Source: Actinomadura sp. NBRC 104412
Lineage (GTDB): Bacteria; Actinomycetota; Actinomycetes; Streptosporangiales; Streptosporangiaceae
Length of the DNA stretch: 64,000 nucleotides
Assembly (NCBI RefSeq): GCF_030269515.1
Contig: NZ_BSTM01000020.1
Location: 62,001-126,000, forward strand
Direction: 5' to 3'
This document shows positions 17,861 through 27,314 of this stretch, in pieces; within the stretch, counting starts at the first letter, position 1, and every line of letters begins with the position of its first letter. The notes beneath the pieces are model-generated. The model was not told where the DNA came from, made no database searches, and saw only the letters and a program-made list of their open reading frames with translations. The position numbers were made by a program, and so were the translations under genes.

Positions 17861-19449
17861 CTCTGGGAATCCGCTACGCGGCGCGCTCCGACGTCGGAAT
17901 GCTGCGCGAGGGCAACGAGGACTCGGCGTACGCGGGGGCGCATCTGCTCGCGGTGGCCGACGGGATGGGCGGCCATGTGGGCGGCGAGATCGCCAGCGCC
18001 GCGGCGATCTCGGAGCTGCGCAAGCTGGACAAGGACCTGCCCGCGCCGGAGCTGCTGGCGGCGCTGGAGCACACGGTCAAGGCGGCGAACGAGAACCTGC
18101 ACCGGATCGTGGAGTCGGATCCGGCGTTGCAGGGCATGGGCACGACGCTGACGGCGATGCTGTGGGCGGGCAACCAGGTCGCGCTGGTGCACATCGGGGA
18201 CTCGCGCGCGTATCTGCTGCGCGACGGCAGTCTTTTCCAGATCACTCACGATCATACGCTGGTCCAGTCGCTGGTGGACGAGGGGCGTATCAGCCCGGAC
18301 GAGGCGGCGTCCCATCCGCAGCGTTCGCTGCTGCTGCGGGCGCTGGACGGGCGCGGCGAGGTGGATCCCGACCTGTCGCTGCGCGAGGCGCAGATCGGCG
18401 ACCGGTACCTGCTGTGCTCGGACGGGCTGTCCAGCGTGATCACCGCCGAGACGATCTTCCAGGTGCTGACGGATGTGGACGACCCGGAGCAGGCGGTCAG
18501 GCAGCTGATCGACCTGGCGAACCGGGGCGGCGGCCCGGACAACATCACGTGTGTGGTGGCGGACGTGGTGGAGCTGGGGCCGCATCCTCAGCAGCCGGTG
18601 CCGGGCACGGCGGTGGGGGCGGCGGCGAACACGCGGCCGCCGGAGCTGCCGGGCGTGCCGGGCGGCCCGGGCGGTCCGGGGCAGGGCGCCGCGGACACTC
18701 CCGCGTCGCGGGCGGCGCAGTTGCGCGACACCCGGCCGCAGCCTCCGGTGGCGGTGGACGAGATGCCGCCGCAGCAGGCCCCGATGCCGATGCCGATGCA
18801 GGACCCGCGGACGAGCCCGCCTCCGGCCGGTGCGATGGCGCAGCCGATGCCGCGCCGCGGCGGGGCGATGCGCCGGTGGGCGTGGCTGATGGGCGCGGCC
18901 GGCCTGGTGGTGGTCGGTGTCGTGGTGGTCGGCGTGGTGGTGGTGCAGAACCTGCGCAGCGGCTACTACGTGGGGCAGGAGGGCGGCCAGGTCGTCCTCT
19001 ACCGGGGCACCCCGCAGGAGGTGCCGGTGATCAGCCTGAACAGCAAGGCCGCGGCCAAGGACCAGCCGAACCCGCCGATCATGGTGGCGGACCTGCCGGA
19101 GACGCAGCAGCAGGCGGTGCGGGACACCTACGCGGTGGACGGCCCGGCCGACCTGGAGCGGCTGCGCAGCCAGGTGTGCAGGCACGTGCTGGCGGAGGAA
19201 CGGGGCAAGGTCGTCGTCCTGAAGGGCAAGGGCCAGCGGAACTGCCCGCAGACGAAGGTGAAGGAGAGCGGCATCCCGATCGCCGAGCTGCCCGACAGCG
19301 ACCGTGCCGCGATCCAGCGTGGGCAGCGGTCGTTCGAGGGGCTCAAGGCGGCCGACGCCGAACTCAGCAGGCTCGACGGGCGTCGTAACGAGTGCAAGTC
19401 GAACCGCCCGTCGATAGCGGACTGCCCGGGCGGCGGGGGGCGATCGTAA
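17857..19449 (+). CDS. pstP: PP2C-type serine/threonine phosphatase PstP
   Basis: 530 residues. The N-terminal PP2C catalytic domain (about 1-240) has the metal-binding motifs REGNEDS, VADGMGGHVGGE, GMGTTLTA, HIGDSRAYL, CSDGLSSV and GPDNIT. A proline/glutamine/methionine-rich linker follows, then a membrane helix near 342-365 and an extracytoplasmic tail of about 165 residues. It removes phosphates placed by PknA/PknB and so balances growth and division signalling. Translation is coupled to fhaB (ATGA); rodA begins at the very next base after its stop. Long antisense frames here are GC shadows. Confidence 0.95.
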   Translation: MTLGIRYAARSDVGMLREGNEDSAYAGAHLLAVADGMGGHVGGEIASAAAISELRKLDKDLPAPELLAALEHTVKAANENLHRIVESDPALQGMGTTLTAMLWAGNQVALVHIGDSRAYLLRDGSLFQITHDHTLVQSLVDEGRISPDEAASHPQRSLLLRALDGRGEVDPDLSLREAQIGDRYLLCSDGLSSVITAETIFQVLTDVDDPEQAVRQLIDLANRGGGPDNITCVVADVVELGPHPQQPVPGTAVGAAANTRPPELPGVPGGPGGPGQGAADTPASRAAQLRDTRPQPPVAVDEMPPQQAPMPMPMQDPRTSPPPAGAMAQPMPRRGGAMRRWAWLMGAAGLVVVGVVVVGVVVVQNLRSGYYVGQEGGQVVLYRGTPQEVPVISLNSKAAAKDQPNPPIMVADLPETQQQAVRDTYAVDGPADLERLRSQVCRHVLAEERGKVVVLKGKGQRNCPQTKVKESGIPIAELPDSDRAAIQRGQRSFEGLKAADAELSRLDGRRNECKSNRPSIADCPGGGGRS

Positions 19450-21033
19450 GTGAACTCCATCGGGGACCGGATCAGGGCGCAGATGCCCTACCAGCGCCGC
19501 AACGCGGCCTCGCTGGTGCTGCTGATCTTCGCGATGATCCTGACGCTGTCGGCGTTCGCCGAGGTCGGCCTGGCCCGCGACGGCAGCATCCCCGGCGGGC
19601 TGTTCGGGTACGGGGGCGCGCTGGCGGTGCTGGCGCTGGCCGCGTATTTCGTGCAGGCGAAGTTCGCGCCGTTCGCCGATCCGCTGCTGCTGCCCTTGGC
19701 GGTGGCGCTGAACGGCATCGGGCTGGCGATGATCTACCGGCTCGACCTGGACACCAGCGCGGACAAGCGGACCGCGCTGCTGGAGGGCACCGCGGCCAAG
19801 GACGCGGCGGACGCCCCGTCCCAGTTGATGTGGACGTTCGTGGGCATCGCGATGTTCGTGGCGGCGGTGCTCATCATGCGGGACACCGAGAAGAGCGACG
19901 CGCCGCTGTCGTTCACGCCGAAGACCGCGCAGCGCTACACCTACCTGATCGGGCTGGGCGCGATCCTCCTGCTGCTGCTGCCGATCGTGCCGGGCATCGG
20001 GCAGACCATCAACGGCGCCCGCGTGTGGATCAACGTGGCCGGGTTCTCGGTGCAGCCGGGCGAGTTCGCCAAGCTCATGCTGGTGGTGTTCTTCGCCGGC
20101 TATCTGGTGAACAAGCGCCAGGCGATGTCGCTGATCGGCAAGAAGATCGGGCCGCTGAGCCTGCCGCGCGCCCGTGACCTCGGCCCGATCGTGGTCATCT
20201 GGATCTTCTGCCTGGGCGTCCTGTTCGTCCAGAAGGACCTGGGAACGGCGCTGCTGTACTTTGGCCTGTTCGTGTCGATGCTGTACATCGCCACGCAGCG
20301 GGTCTCGTGGGTGCTGATCGGCGTGGGGCTGCTGGCGATCGGCATCTTCATCGCCACGCTGCTGCCGTTCATGGGGCACGTGAACCAGCGGATCGACATC
20401 TGGCAGAACCCCAAGCCGTACTTCGACGGCGGCTGCCTGATGGAGGACGGCCGGGTCATCCCGGTCAACCCCGACACCGACATCTACAAGCAGGAGCAGG
20501 CCCAGGGCAGCGGGGCGCCGGGCCTTTCCGCGTGCGCGAAGCTGGGCGGGGAGTACTCCGACAGCGCGCAGCTCATGAAGGGTCTGTACGCGCTCGGCCA
20601 GGGAGGGGTGCTCGGCACCGGCCTCGGCCAGGGCGAGCCGTGGAAGACGCCGCTGTCGTTCAGTGACTTCATCTTCGACTCGCTGGGCGAGGAGCTGGGG
20701 CTCACCGGGCTGATGGCGCTGCTGCTGGTCTACGCGTTGATCGTGCAGCGCGGCATGAAGACGGCGCTGGCGGCGCGGGACCCGTTCCTGAAGTTGTTCG
20801 CCGGTGGTGTGTCGTTCGTGCTGGCGCTCCAGGTGTTCGTCATCGTCGGAGGTGTCACCAAGCTGATCCCCCTCACCGGTCTGACGACGCCGTTCCTGTC
20901 CCAGGGCGGTTCCTCTCTCATGGCCAACTGGATCCTGATCGCGATCCTGGTGCGGATGAGCCACGACGCGCGCAAGCCGGCGCCGCAGGCCATCCAGGAT
21001 GAGGGCATGACCCAGATCGTGAGCGTGAGGTGA
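19450..21033 (+). CDS. rodA: Peptidoglycan glycosyltransferase RodA (SEDS family)
   Basis: 527-residue polytopic membrane protein of the FtsW/RodA/SpoVE family that polymerises lipid II into glycan strands. GTG at 19450 abuts the pstP stop. Family landmarks include INGARVWINVAGFSVQPGEFAKL, the QKDLGTALLYFG segment and the C-terminal GGVTKLIPLTGLTTPFLSQG. Length fits actinobacterial RodA, with an extended loop around residues 315-370. It works with the cognate transpeptidase encoded next, PbpA. Confidence 0.95.
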   Translation: MNSIGDRIRAQMPYQRRNAASLVLLIFAMILTLSAFAEVGLARDGSIPGGLFGYGGALAVLALAAYFVQAKFAPFADPLLLPLAVALNGIGLAMIYRLDLDTSADKRTALLEGTAAKDAADAPSQLMWTFVGIAMFVAAVLIMRDTEKSDAPLSFTPKTAQRYTYLIGLGAILLLLLPIVPGIGQTINGARVWINVAGFSVQPGEFAKLMLVVFFAGYLVNKRQAMSLIGKKIGPLSLPRARDLGPIVVIWIFCLGVLFVQKDLGTALLYFGLFVSMLYIATQRVSWVLIGVGLLAIGIFIATLLPFMGHVNQRIDIWQNPKPYFDGGCLMEDGRVIPVNPDTDIYKQEQAQGSGAPGLSACAKLGGEYSDSAQLMKGLYALGQGGVLGTGLGQGEPWKTPLSFSDFIFDSLGEELGLTGLMALLLVYALIVQRGMKTALAARDPFLKLFAGGVSFVLALQVFVIVGGVTKLIPLTGLTTPFLSQGGSSLMANWILIAILVRMSHDARKPAPQAIQDEGMTQIVSVR

Positions 21034-21040
21034 CCTTGTC

Positions 21041-21094
21041 GTGAACCGCGCCTTCCTGTACTCGTCCTACGCCGAGGGGGGCGAGGCGTCATGA
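21041..21094 (+). CDS. Possible 17-codon leader ORF overlapping pbpA start
   Basis: GTG at 21041 opens a 17-codon frame (VNRAFLYSSYAEGGEAS) whose TGA overlaps the pbpA ATG as ATGA. A GAGG lies about 10 bp upstream, within the end of rodA. It could couple pbpA translation to rodA, or be chance. No similarity can be judged at this size. Confidence 0.3.
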   Translation: MNRAFLYSSYAEGGEAS

Positions 21095-22569
21095 ACATGG
21101 ACAAGCCGCTGCGGCGGGTCGCGATCTTCGGGTTGCTGCTGTTCTTCGGGTTGATGGCGCAGATCAACTATGTGCAGGGCAGCCAGGCCGAGGCCCTGCG
21201 CACCGACGACAAGAACGCCCGGCAGTACGCGGACGTGTTCAACAACCCGCGCGGGCAGATCATCGCGGGCGGCCAGGTGCTGGTGACGTCCAAGCCGACC
21301 GGTAAGGACAACCCGAAGTACGGGCGCGAGTACACGCAGGGGCCGATCTTCTCCCCGGCGACCGGGTTCTTCAACGGCGGCGCGTCCAAGGTCGAGATGG
21401 CCTACAACTCGCTGCTGGGCGGCAAGGACAAGCGGATCACGCAGCAGCGCTGGTTCGACACGTTCATCGGCAAGCCGGCCGAGGGCGCGAACGTGGAGCT
21501 GACGATCATTCCTGAGGCGCAGCGGGTGGCCTACAACCGGCTGAAGAACAGCACGACCCGCCGGGCGGGCGCCGCGGTGATCGACATCAAGACGGGCGCG
21601 ATCGTGGTGCTGGCGTCGTACCCCTCGTTCGACCCGAACGAGGTGGCGCCGCAGACCGGGCTGAAGGGCGGCCGGCGGCTGGAGCAGCTCGAGAACAACC
21701 CGGGCGTGATCAAGCCGCTGATCGACAACGCGATGAGCCAGACGTTCCCGCCGGGGTCGTCGTTCAAGACGGTGACGGCGGCGCTGGCGATGGAGCAGAT
21801 GGGACTGAGCGCCTCCAGCACCGTCCCGACCGGCCAGCTGATCCTGCCGGAGTCGGGGCGGCCGCTGCCGAACTCCCACGACACCGGTAACTGCGCGGGC
21901 AGCGCGCCGCTGCGGGGCGCGTACGCCGAGTCCTGCAACACCACCTTCGGCAAGCTGGCGCTGGACATGGGCATCCAGCGGCTGAACCAGGGGGCCAGCA
22001 AGTTCGGGTTCAACCGGGATGTGGAGATCGAGCCGGACCTGTTCGCGGCGCAGAGCGACGTGCCGGTGTCGATCCGCAACCCGGAGACCGGCGAGACCAT
22101 CCCGACGGGCAAGGACGGGACGGCCCGTTCGGGCATCGGGCAGGAGAACGTGCGGGCCACGCCGCTGCAGATGGCGATGGTGGCGTCCGCGGTCGCCAAC
22201 GGGGGCACGATCATGAAGCCGTACCTGGTGGAGCGTGTGCGCGCCAAGGACCAGAGCGAGCTGTACAAGGTCGACCCCAAGGAGTACAGCACTCCGATCA
22301 AGGAGGACACGGCCGAGCAGCTTCAGGACATGATGCGCGCCGTGGTCTCCGAGGGCACCGGACGCAACCTTCAGGGGTTCAACATCGCGGGCAAGACCGG
22401 CACCGCCGAGCAGGACGGCCCCAACCCGAACTCGCGCTGGTTCGTGGGGTTCGCGCCGAGCGACGAGCCGCGGTACGCGTTCGCCGTCGTCACCGAGGGT
22501 GAGGGCGACGGTGGTCCCAACGCGGGCCCGGTGGCCGGGGCGATCATGAATGCGGTGTTGCGCAAGTGA
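21091..22569 (+). CDS. pbpA: Class B penicillin-binding protein PbpA
   Basis: 492-residue D,D-transpeptidase that cross-links peptidoglycan with RodA. ATG at 21091 follows a G-rich ribosome site (GGGGGGCGAGG). A single N-terminal membrane anchor occupies about residues 10-28. The transpeptidase domain shows SSFK near residue 223, the SCN motif (ESCNTTFGKLAL) near 280 and GKTGTAE near 435. Length matches PbpA rather than larger PBPs, and no PASTA domain is present. Its stop overlaps the GTG start of pknA (GTGA). Confidence 0.95.
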   Translation: MNMDKPLRRVAIFGLLLFFGLMAQINYVQGSQAEALRTDDKNARQYADVFNNPRGQIIAGGQVLVTSKPTGKDNPKYGREYTQGPIFSPATGFFNGGASKVEMAYNSLLGGKDKRITQQRWFDTFIGKPAEGANVELTIIPEAQRVAYNRLKNSTTRRAGAAVIDIKTGAIVVLASYPSFDPNEVAPQTGLKGGRRLEQLENNPGVIKPLIDNAMSQTFPPGSSFKTVTAALAMEQMGLSASSTVPTGQLILPESGRPLPNSHDTGNCAGSAPLRGAYAESCNTTFGKLALDMGIQRLNQGASKFGFNRDVEIEPDLFAAQSDVPVSIRNPETGETIPTGKDGTARSGIGQENVRATPLQMAMVASAVANGGTIMKPYLVERVRAKDQSELYKVDPKEYSTPIKEDTAEQLQDMMRAVVSEGTGRNLQGFNIAGKTGTAEQDGPNPNSRWFVGFAPSDEPRYAFAVVTEGEGDGGPNAGPVAGAIMNAVLRK

Positions 22570-24206
22570 GTCCTGGCCTCGTCCTTGACGACCGGTACCG
22601 GCTGGTGGAGCGGCTGGCCATCGGGGGGATGGGCGAGGTCTGGAGGGCCGCCGACGACGCGCTGGACCGGGATGTCGCGGTGAAGCTGCTGCGCAGGGAC
22701 CTGATGTCGGACGAGGTGGCGCGGCGGCGGTTCCGGTCGGAGGCGCTGTTCGCCGCGTCGCTGCGGCATCCGGGGATCGCGCAGGTGTACGACGCGGGGG
22801 TGGGGCACGGCCGGGCGTACCTGGTGATGGAGCTGGTGGCGGGGGAGCCGCTGGCCGAGATCATCGACCGGGAGGGCGCGCTGCCCGCGGACGCGGTGCT
22901 GGACCTGGTCGAGCAGTCGGCGCGGGCGCTGGGGGTGGCGCACGACGCCGGGATCGTGCATCGGGACGTCAAGCCCGCCAACCTGATGGTGACGGGTGAG
23001 GGCGCCGTCAAGGTCACCGACTTCGGGATCGCGCGCCGGGTGGCGGGGGCCTCGCAGACGCAGACCGGCATGGTGATGGGGACGGCGTACTACCTGTCGC
23101 CCGAGCAGGCGTCGGGGCAGGATGTCACCACGGCGTCGGACCTGTACTCCCTCGGGGTGGTGGCGTACGAGTGCCTGACGGGCCGTGTCCCGTTCGACGC
23201 TGACACGGCGTTCGCGGTGGCGCTGATGCACGTCCGGGACCTTCCGCCGGAGCTGCCGGGGCGGATCCCGGGGCCGGTGCGCGACCTGGTGAAAGATCTG
23301 CTGGCGAAGGATCCCGCGTGGCGTCCGGCGGACGCGGGCGAGACCGCCGACCGTGCCCTGGCCATCCGTGGCTCCCGGGGCGTGACGGGTCCGGGGCTGC
23401 GGCGCTGGGCGCGTAAACCGGGGCACGGCGGGACGGCTCGGAGGCCGGCGGGACCGGCGGTGGCGCCGCCCGCGGCGGGCCGGTCTCCGGGGGGCCTCCC
23501 GGTGCGGCGGGGTCCGGCCCGGTCTCACGGCCTGGACGATCCGTGGCCTGTGCGTGCCGGACGCCCGGGGATGGGTAGGGCCGTGCCCTCCACGGCGGCC
23601 GTGCCCTCCGCGGCGGCCGTGCCCTCCACGACGGCGGGGGTTTCCGCGTACCGTCCGGGCAGGTGGGGACGGGCCGGACGGGACACCGGCGATTTGTACG
23701 GATTTGACGAGGACCGTGAAGCGGATAGCCTCACCAGCGCGGAGACGACGGGGCGGCGGCGCACGGCGCTGACCTATGCCTCGGTCGCGGCGGGTGCACT
23801 GTTGCTCGGCGTCGTCGTGGTCGGCACAATGTGGCGTGGTCTCGGTGACTCCGAGCCCGACCGGGAGAACCGGGAGCGGCTCCCGGCCGTACAACCGGGT
23901 GAGGGAGACCCGGTGCGGCGGAGCCCCGCCGGCCCGGCGACCCGGTCGCATGAACGTCGTGGACGGGAGGCCCCGCCCGTGCCGGACCGCCCGCTCCGTC
24001 CGACAACGCCCCGCCGTCTTCGCGCGTCCCCTTCACACAAGCCAACCAGCAAACCGCCAAGGGCGACTCCCAGCGCCCCTGATCCGACACCGGCAGCGCC
24101 GGGGGGCAGCACGACCCCGGCGCCCCCGGGCCCAGGCCCCGCACCTTCCCAAAGCGGGCCCGCTTTTTCCGAAGGCGGGACCTGGGTTTCCGGGGACAAG
24201 GTGTAG
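22566..24206 (+). CDS. pknA: Serine/threonine protein kinase PknA
   Basis: 546-residue transmembrane kinase. GTG at 22566 overlaps the pbpA stop. The N-terminal Hanks-type domain (about 1-275) has a glycine loop IGGMGEVWRA, VAVKLL with the ATP-binding lysine, HRDVKPANLM near residue 130, DFGIAR and GTAYYLSPEQ. A long low-complexity linker with an 18-bp repeated segment leads to a membrane helix near 403-423 (VAAGALLLGVVVVGTMW), then a proline/threonine-rich external tail without PASTA domains. With PknB it controls division and wall synthesis by phosphorylating FHA proteins and others. Confidence 0.93.
   Translation: MSPGLVLDDRYRLVERLAIGGMGEVWRAADDALDRDVAVKLLRRDLMSDEVARRRFRSEALFAASLRHPGIAQVYDAGVGHGRAYLVMELVAGEPLAEIIDREGALPADAVLDLVEQSARALGVAHDAGIVHRDVKPANLMVTGEGAVKVTDFGIARRVAGASQTQTGMVMGTAYYLSPEQASGQDVTTASDLYSLGVVAYECLTGRVPFDADTAFAVALMHVRDLPPELPGRIPGPVRDLVKDLLAKDPAWRPADAGETADRALAIRGSRGVTGPGLRRWARKPGHGGTARRPAGPAVAPPAAGRSPGGLPVRRGPARSHGLDDPWPVRAGRPGMGRAVPSTAAVPSAAAVPSTTAGVSAYRPGRWGRAGRDTGDLYGFDEDREADSLTSAETTGRRRTALTYASVAAGALLLGVVVVGTMWRGLGDSEPDRENRERLPAVQPGEGDPVRRSPAGPATRSHERRGREAPPVPDRPLRPTTPRRLRASPSHKPTSKPPRATPSAPDPTPAAPGGSTTPAPPGPGPAPSQSGPAFSEGGTWVSGDKV
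23580..23633 (+). repeat. 18-bp tandem repeat in pknA linker
   Basis: Three in-frame copies of GCCGTGCCCTCCRCGRCG encode AVPSTA, AVPSAA and AVPSTT. Being a multiple of three, copy-number change would keep the frame. Confidence 0.85.
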
Positions 24207-24228
24207 AGGTACGAGGGAAAGTAACCAT

Positions 24229-26037
24229 ATGAGCCAACCTCGGCTGCTCGGCGGCCGCTACGAGCTCGATTCCGTCATCGGGCGCGGCGGCATGGCCGAG
24301 GTCTACCGTGCCAGAGACCTGCGCCTCGACCGCGTGGTCGCCGTCAAGACCCTGCGCTCGGACCTGGCCCGTGACCCCACGTTCCAGGCCCGGTTCCGGC
24401 GGGAGGCGCAGTCGGCGGCCTCGCTCAACCATCCCTCGGTCATCGCCGTGTACGACACCGGCGAGGACGCCATCGGCGACACCCAGATCCCCTACATCGT
24501 GATGGAGTACGTCGACGGCAGCACGCTGCGCGACCTGCTCCGGGAGAACCGGGCGCTGCTGCCGGAGAAGGCGCTGGAGATCACCGACGGGATCCTGCGG
24601 GCGCTGGACTACAGCCATCGCGGCGGCATCGTGCACCGCGACATCAAGCCGGCCAACGTGATGCTGACCCGTAACCACGAGGTCAAGGTCATGGACTTCG
24701 GCATCGCCCGTGCCATGGCCGACTCGGCGGCGACGATGACACAGACCGCGCAGGTGATCGGGACCGCGCAGTACCTGTCGCCCGAGCAGGCCAGGGGCGA
24801 GCGGGTCGACACCCGCAGCGACATCTACTCCACCGGCTGCGTGCTGTACGAGCTGCTGACCGGGCGACCGCCGTTCACCGGCGACTCGCCGGTGGCGATC
24901 GCCTACCAGCACGTCCGGGAGGAGCCGGTGCCGCCGTCCCAGGTGGACCCGGAGATCCCGCAGTGGGCGGACGCGATCGTCCTGAAGGCGATGGCGAAGA
25001 ACGCCGACCACCGGTACCAGACCGCGATGGAGTTCCGGCAGGAGATCCAGCGGGCGCTCCAGGGCCAGCCGGTGTCGTCCACCGCGGCCTCGACGATGGT
25101 GATGGGTGGCGCCCCGGCGGCGCAGGGCACCCGCGTGATGGGGGCCTATCCGGGCGGCGGCCCGCCCGGCGCCACGCGCGTGCAGCGGCCACCGGGCACC
25201 GACTACGGCCTGCCGCCCGTCCAGTACGACGACCGGCGGCCGCAGGGGGACGGCGCCGGCCGCAAGGCCGCGCTGTGGGTGGCCCTCGCCGTACTGATCA
25301 TCGGCGGTGCCGGGCTGATCGGCTGGGCGGTCAGCCGCGGGTCCGGCTCCGGTGACGTCACCGTGCCCGCCTCGATCGTGAACGCCTCGCAGTCCGACGC
25401 CCGTACCGAGCTGGCCAAACTGGGCCTTGAGGTGGGCAAGGTCAGCGAGACCTGGAACGACGAGGTCAAGGAGGACCACGTCATCAGCACCGACCCCGCT
25501 CCCGGCGCCACCGTCGAGAAGGGGACGGCCATCAACCTGGTGATCTCGAAGGGCAAGAAGCCGCCGCCGCAGGTGGAGGTGCCCGACGTGGCCGGCAAGC
25601 CCTATGTCGAGGCCAAGTCGGAGCTGGAGGCCAGGGGCTTCGAGGTCAGGCGGGAGACCGAGACCAACGACACGGTCCCGCGCAACACCGTCATCCGGTC
25701 CGATCCCGGGGCGGGTCAGAAGGTGGCGAAGAACTCCAAGGTCACCCTGTACGTGTCGGCGGGGCCGAGCAACATCAAGGTGCCCAACCTGTTCAACACC
25801 AGCCGGCGGTCGGCGTGCAGCCAGTTGGAGAACCTCGGGTTGCGCTGCCGTGTGGTGACCGAGCCCGCGCCGCCGGACAAGCAGGTCGCTCCGGGGCAGG
25901 TGTTCCAGCACGAGCCGGGACCGGACGCGACCGTCGCGCCGGGCGACACGATCACCATTCATGTGGCCACGCGTCCGTCGCCGACGCCGACGCAGCCGGG
26001 CCCGACCTTCCCGTTCCCCACGCCGGGCAACGGCTGA
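24229..26037 (+). CDS. pknB: PASTA-domain serine/threonine kinase PknB
   Basis: 602 residues from ATG 24229 (GAGGGAAA upstream). The kinase domain (about 10-275) has GRGGMAEVYRA, VAVKTL, HRDIKPANVM near residue 137, DFGIAR and GTAQYLSPEQ. A proline-rich juxtamembrane region precedes a membrane helix at about 345-370. Three PASTA repeats fill the external part: from VTVPASIVNASQ, from VEVPDVAGKPYVEA and from IKVPNLFNTSRR, ending in a proline-rich tail. PASTA domains bind muropeptide or lipid II and sense wall growth. Mycobacterial PknB has four PASTA repeats, here only three are visible. Last gene of the operon; a strong terminator follows. Confidence 0.95.
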   Translation: MSQPRLLGGRYELDSVIGRGGMAEVYRARDLRLDRVVAVKTLRSDLARDPTFQARFRREAQSAASLNHPSVIAVYDTGEDAIGDTQIPYIVMEYVDGSTLRDLLRENRALLPEKALEITDGILRALDYSHRGGIVHRDIKPANVMLTRNHEVKVMDFGIARAMADSAATMTQTAQVIGTAQYLSPEQARGERVDTRSDIYSTGCVLYELLTGRPPFTGDSPVAIAYQHVREEPVPPSQVDPEIPQWADAIVLKAMAKNADHRYQTAMEFRQEIQRALQGQPVSSTAASTMVMGGAPAAQGTRVMGAYPGGGPPGATRVQRPPGTDYGLPPVQYDDRRPQGDGAGRKAALWVALAVLIIGGAGLIGWAVSRGSGSGDVTVPASIVNASQSDARTELAKLGLEVGKVSETWNDEVKEDHVISTDPAPGATVEKGTAINLVISKGKKPPPQVEVPDVAGKPYVEAKSELEARGFEVRRETETNDTVPRNTVIRSDPGAGQKVAKNSKVTLYVSAGPSNIKVPNLFNTSRRSACSQLENLGLRCRVVTEPAPPDKQVAPGQVFQHEPGPDATVAPGDTITIHVATRPSPTPTQPGPTFPFPTPGNG

Positions 26038-26063
26038 GGCCGTACCGGACCCCGGACAGCCGA

Positions 26064-26102
26064 GAGGGCTTCCGCCACTCGGGGGCAATGGCGGAAGCCC
26101 TC
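26064..26102. terminator. Strong terminator after pknB
   Basis: Perfect 14-bp stem GAGGGCTTCCGCCA / TGGCGGAAGCCCTC with an 11-base loop, between convergent pknB and the small membrane protein gene; probably works in both directions. Confidence 0.85.
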
Positions 26103-26166
26103 ATCATGGACTTCGGATCATGGGCCGAAGGTGTTACGTGTTCCACCGGAAATTTTTCCGGCGGGG

Positions 26167-26382
26167 TCAGCCACCGGGAATCGTGGGGCGCTGCCCTGGG
26201 CTTTGGGCCGGGGAGCTTGGCGTGCCGTTCTGGACGACGCCGTGGTCGAACCTGATCCGCTCCTCCAGCCAGGGGAAGAACGCGTACCACAGGACGAGGA
26301 ACGCCACCAGGATCAGGCCGGCCGCGAGCGCGGTCTTGGCGGGCCGGCGGCCTGGTAGGCGGCGCCAGATCCAGGCGTACAT
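26167..26382 (-). CDS. Small single-pass membrane protein
   Basis: 71 residues. ATG at 26382 follows GGAGAGGAGAG. A short basic N-terminus, one hydrophobic helix (about 20-41, LAAGLILVAFLVLWYAFFPWL), then a proline/serine-rich hydrophilic tail. It lies 78 bp downstream of the sortase gene in the same direction, a position often occupied by a small membrane protein of unknown role. No LPXTG-type sorting signal is seen, so it is not an obvious sortase substrate. Confidence 0.7.
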   Translation of the reverse strand: MYAWIWRRLPGRRPAKTALAAGLILVAFLVLWYAFFPWLEERIRFDHGVVQNGTPSSPAQSPGQRPTIPGG

Positions 26383-26460
26383 CGCGCTCTCCTCTCCGTG
26401 CCTATCGGCATGTCTACCAGCATGTCCACCAGCGGGTTCGGCTGTGGGTCTCCCGGCTGC

Positions 26461-27189
26461 TCAGCGTCCGGTGGCGGGGGTGGCGACGCGGGGCAGCTCG
26501 GCGACCTGACGACCGAAGATGATCATTCTCCGGGCGGCGGAGTACTTGGGATGGCAGGTGGTCAGGGTGATCAGCTTCTGGGTGGGGCGGGCGCCGGGAC
26601 GCATCGGCACGGGCGCGGTGACCTCGACCGCGGAGGGCCGGACGATCCGGCGGTCGGTGACCTCGTAGACGTACTGCCTGGAGCGCGTGTCGATCAGGAT
26701 CCTGTCGCCCTTGCGCAGCTCGCCGGCGCGGTTGAAGGGCGCCGAGTAGGTCGTGCGGTGGCCGGAGACGACGAAGTTGCCGACCTGGCCGGGCAGCGCG
26801 CTGCCGGGGTAGTGGCCGGGTCCCTTGCGCAGGTCGTCCTGATCGACGCCCTCGACGATGACGAAGCGCCAGCCGGAGCCGAAGCGGGGGATGCGGATCA
26901 TCGCCAGGCCCTTGCCGAGCCGCACCCGCTCGTGCGTGACCTGGGTGGCCTTCCACGAGTCGAGGAGGTCGCGGCCGAGCCGGTCCTGCTGCTCCCGGGT
27001 GTAGCGGCCGGTGCCCCAGAGTTCGTACGTGGCGAACAGCAGGACGATGATCCCGGCGGTGATGCACAGTTCGCCGAGGCCACGGATGATCAGCCGCAAC
27101 GCGCGTCCCTCACTTCGCCACCCTCGCTGTCCGGCCTTCCGGGTCCGGCTTCCCGCGTCCCTTCCCGTGTCCGCTTTCAGCGCGCCCAC
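26461..27189 (-). CDS. Class E sortase
   Basis: Membrane transpeptidase of the class E type common in actinomycetes. The frame from 27189 gives 242 residues, but the first 30 are basic and unusual; a TTG at 27099 with AGGGA 6 bp upstream gives a more family-like start just before the membrane helix (LCITAGIIVLLFATYELWG). Catalytic residues are visible: His in VVSGHRTTYSAPF, Cys in LITLTTCHPKYS and Arg in RRMIIFGR. Class E enzymes recognise LAXTG-type signals; no substrate gene is in the window. Divergent from crgA. Confidence 0.9.
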   Translation of the reverse strand: MGALKADTGRDAGSRTRKAGQRGWRSEGRALRLIIRGLGELCITAGIIVLLFATYELWGTGRYTREQQDRLGRDLLDSWKATQVTHERVRLGKGLAMIRIPRFGSGWRFVIVEGVDQDDLRKGPGHYPGSALPGQVGNFVVSGHRTTYSAPFNRAGELRKGDRILIDTRSRQYVYEVTDRRIVRPSAVEVTAPVPMRPGARPTQKLITLTTCHPKYSAARRMIIFGRQVAELPRVATPATGR

Positions 27190-27314
27190 GGGCTGGGAGG
27201 ATGCTTCGCCGCGCCGGACACCGTACGCTGCTCACCAGCGACTACGCTAACCGACAAAGCACCCATGTGCGGGCCGTACGTCCGTGCCGTCCGCCCGAGG
27301 AGATCGAACCCACC

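Noticed and set aside
17728-20964. 1078-codon leftward frame across pstP and rodA
   Set aside because: His/Gln/Arg-rich low-complexity product opposite strongly conserved genes; a typical third-codon GC artefact.
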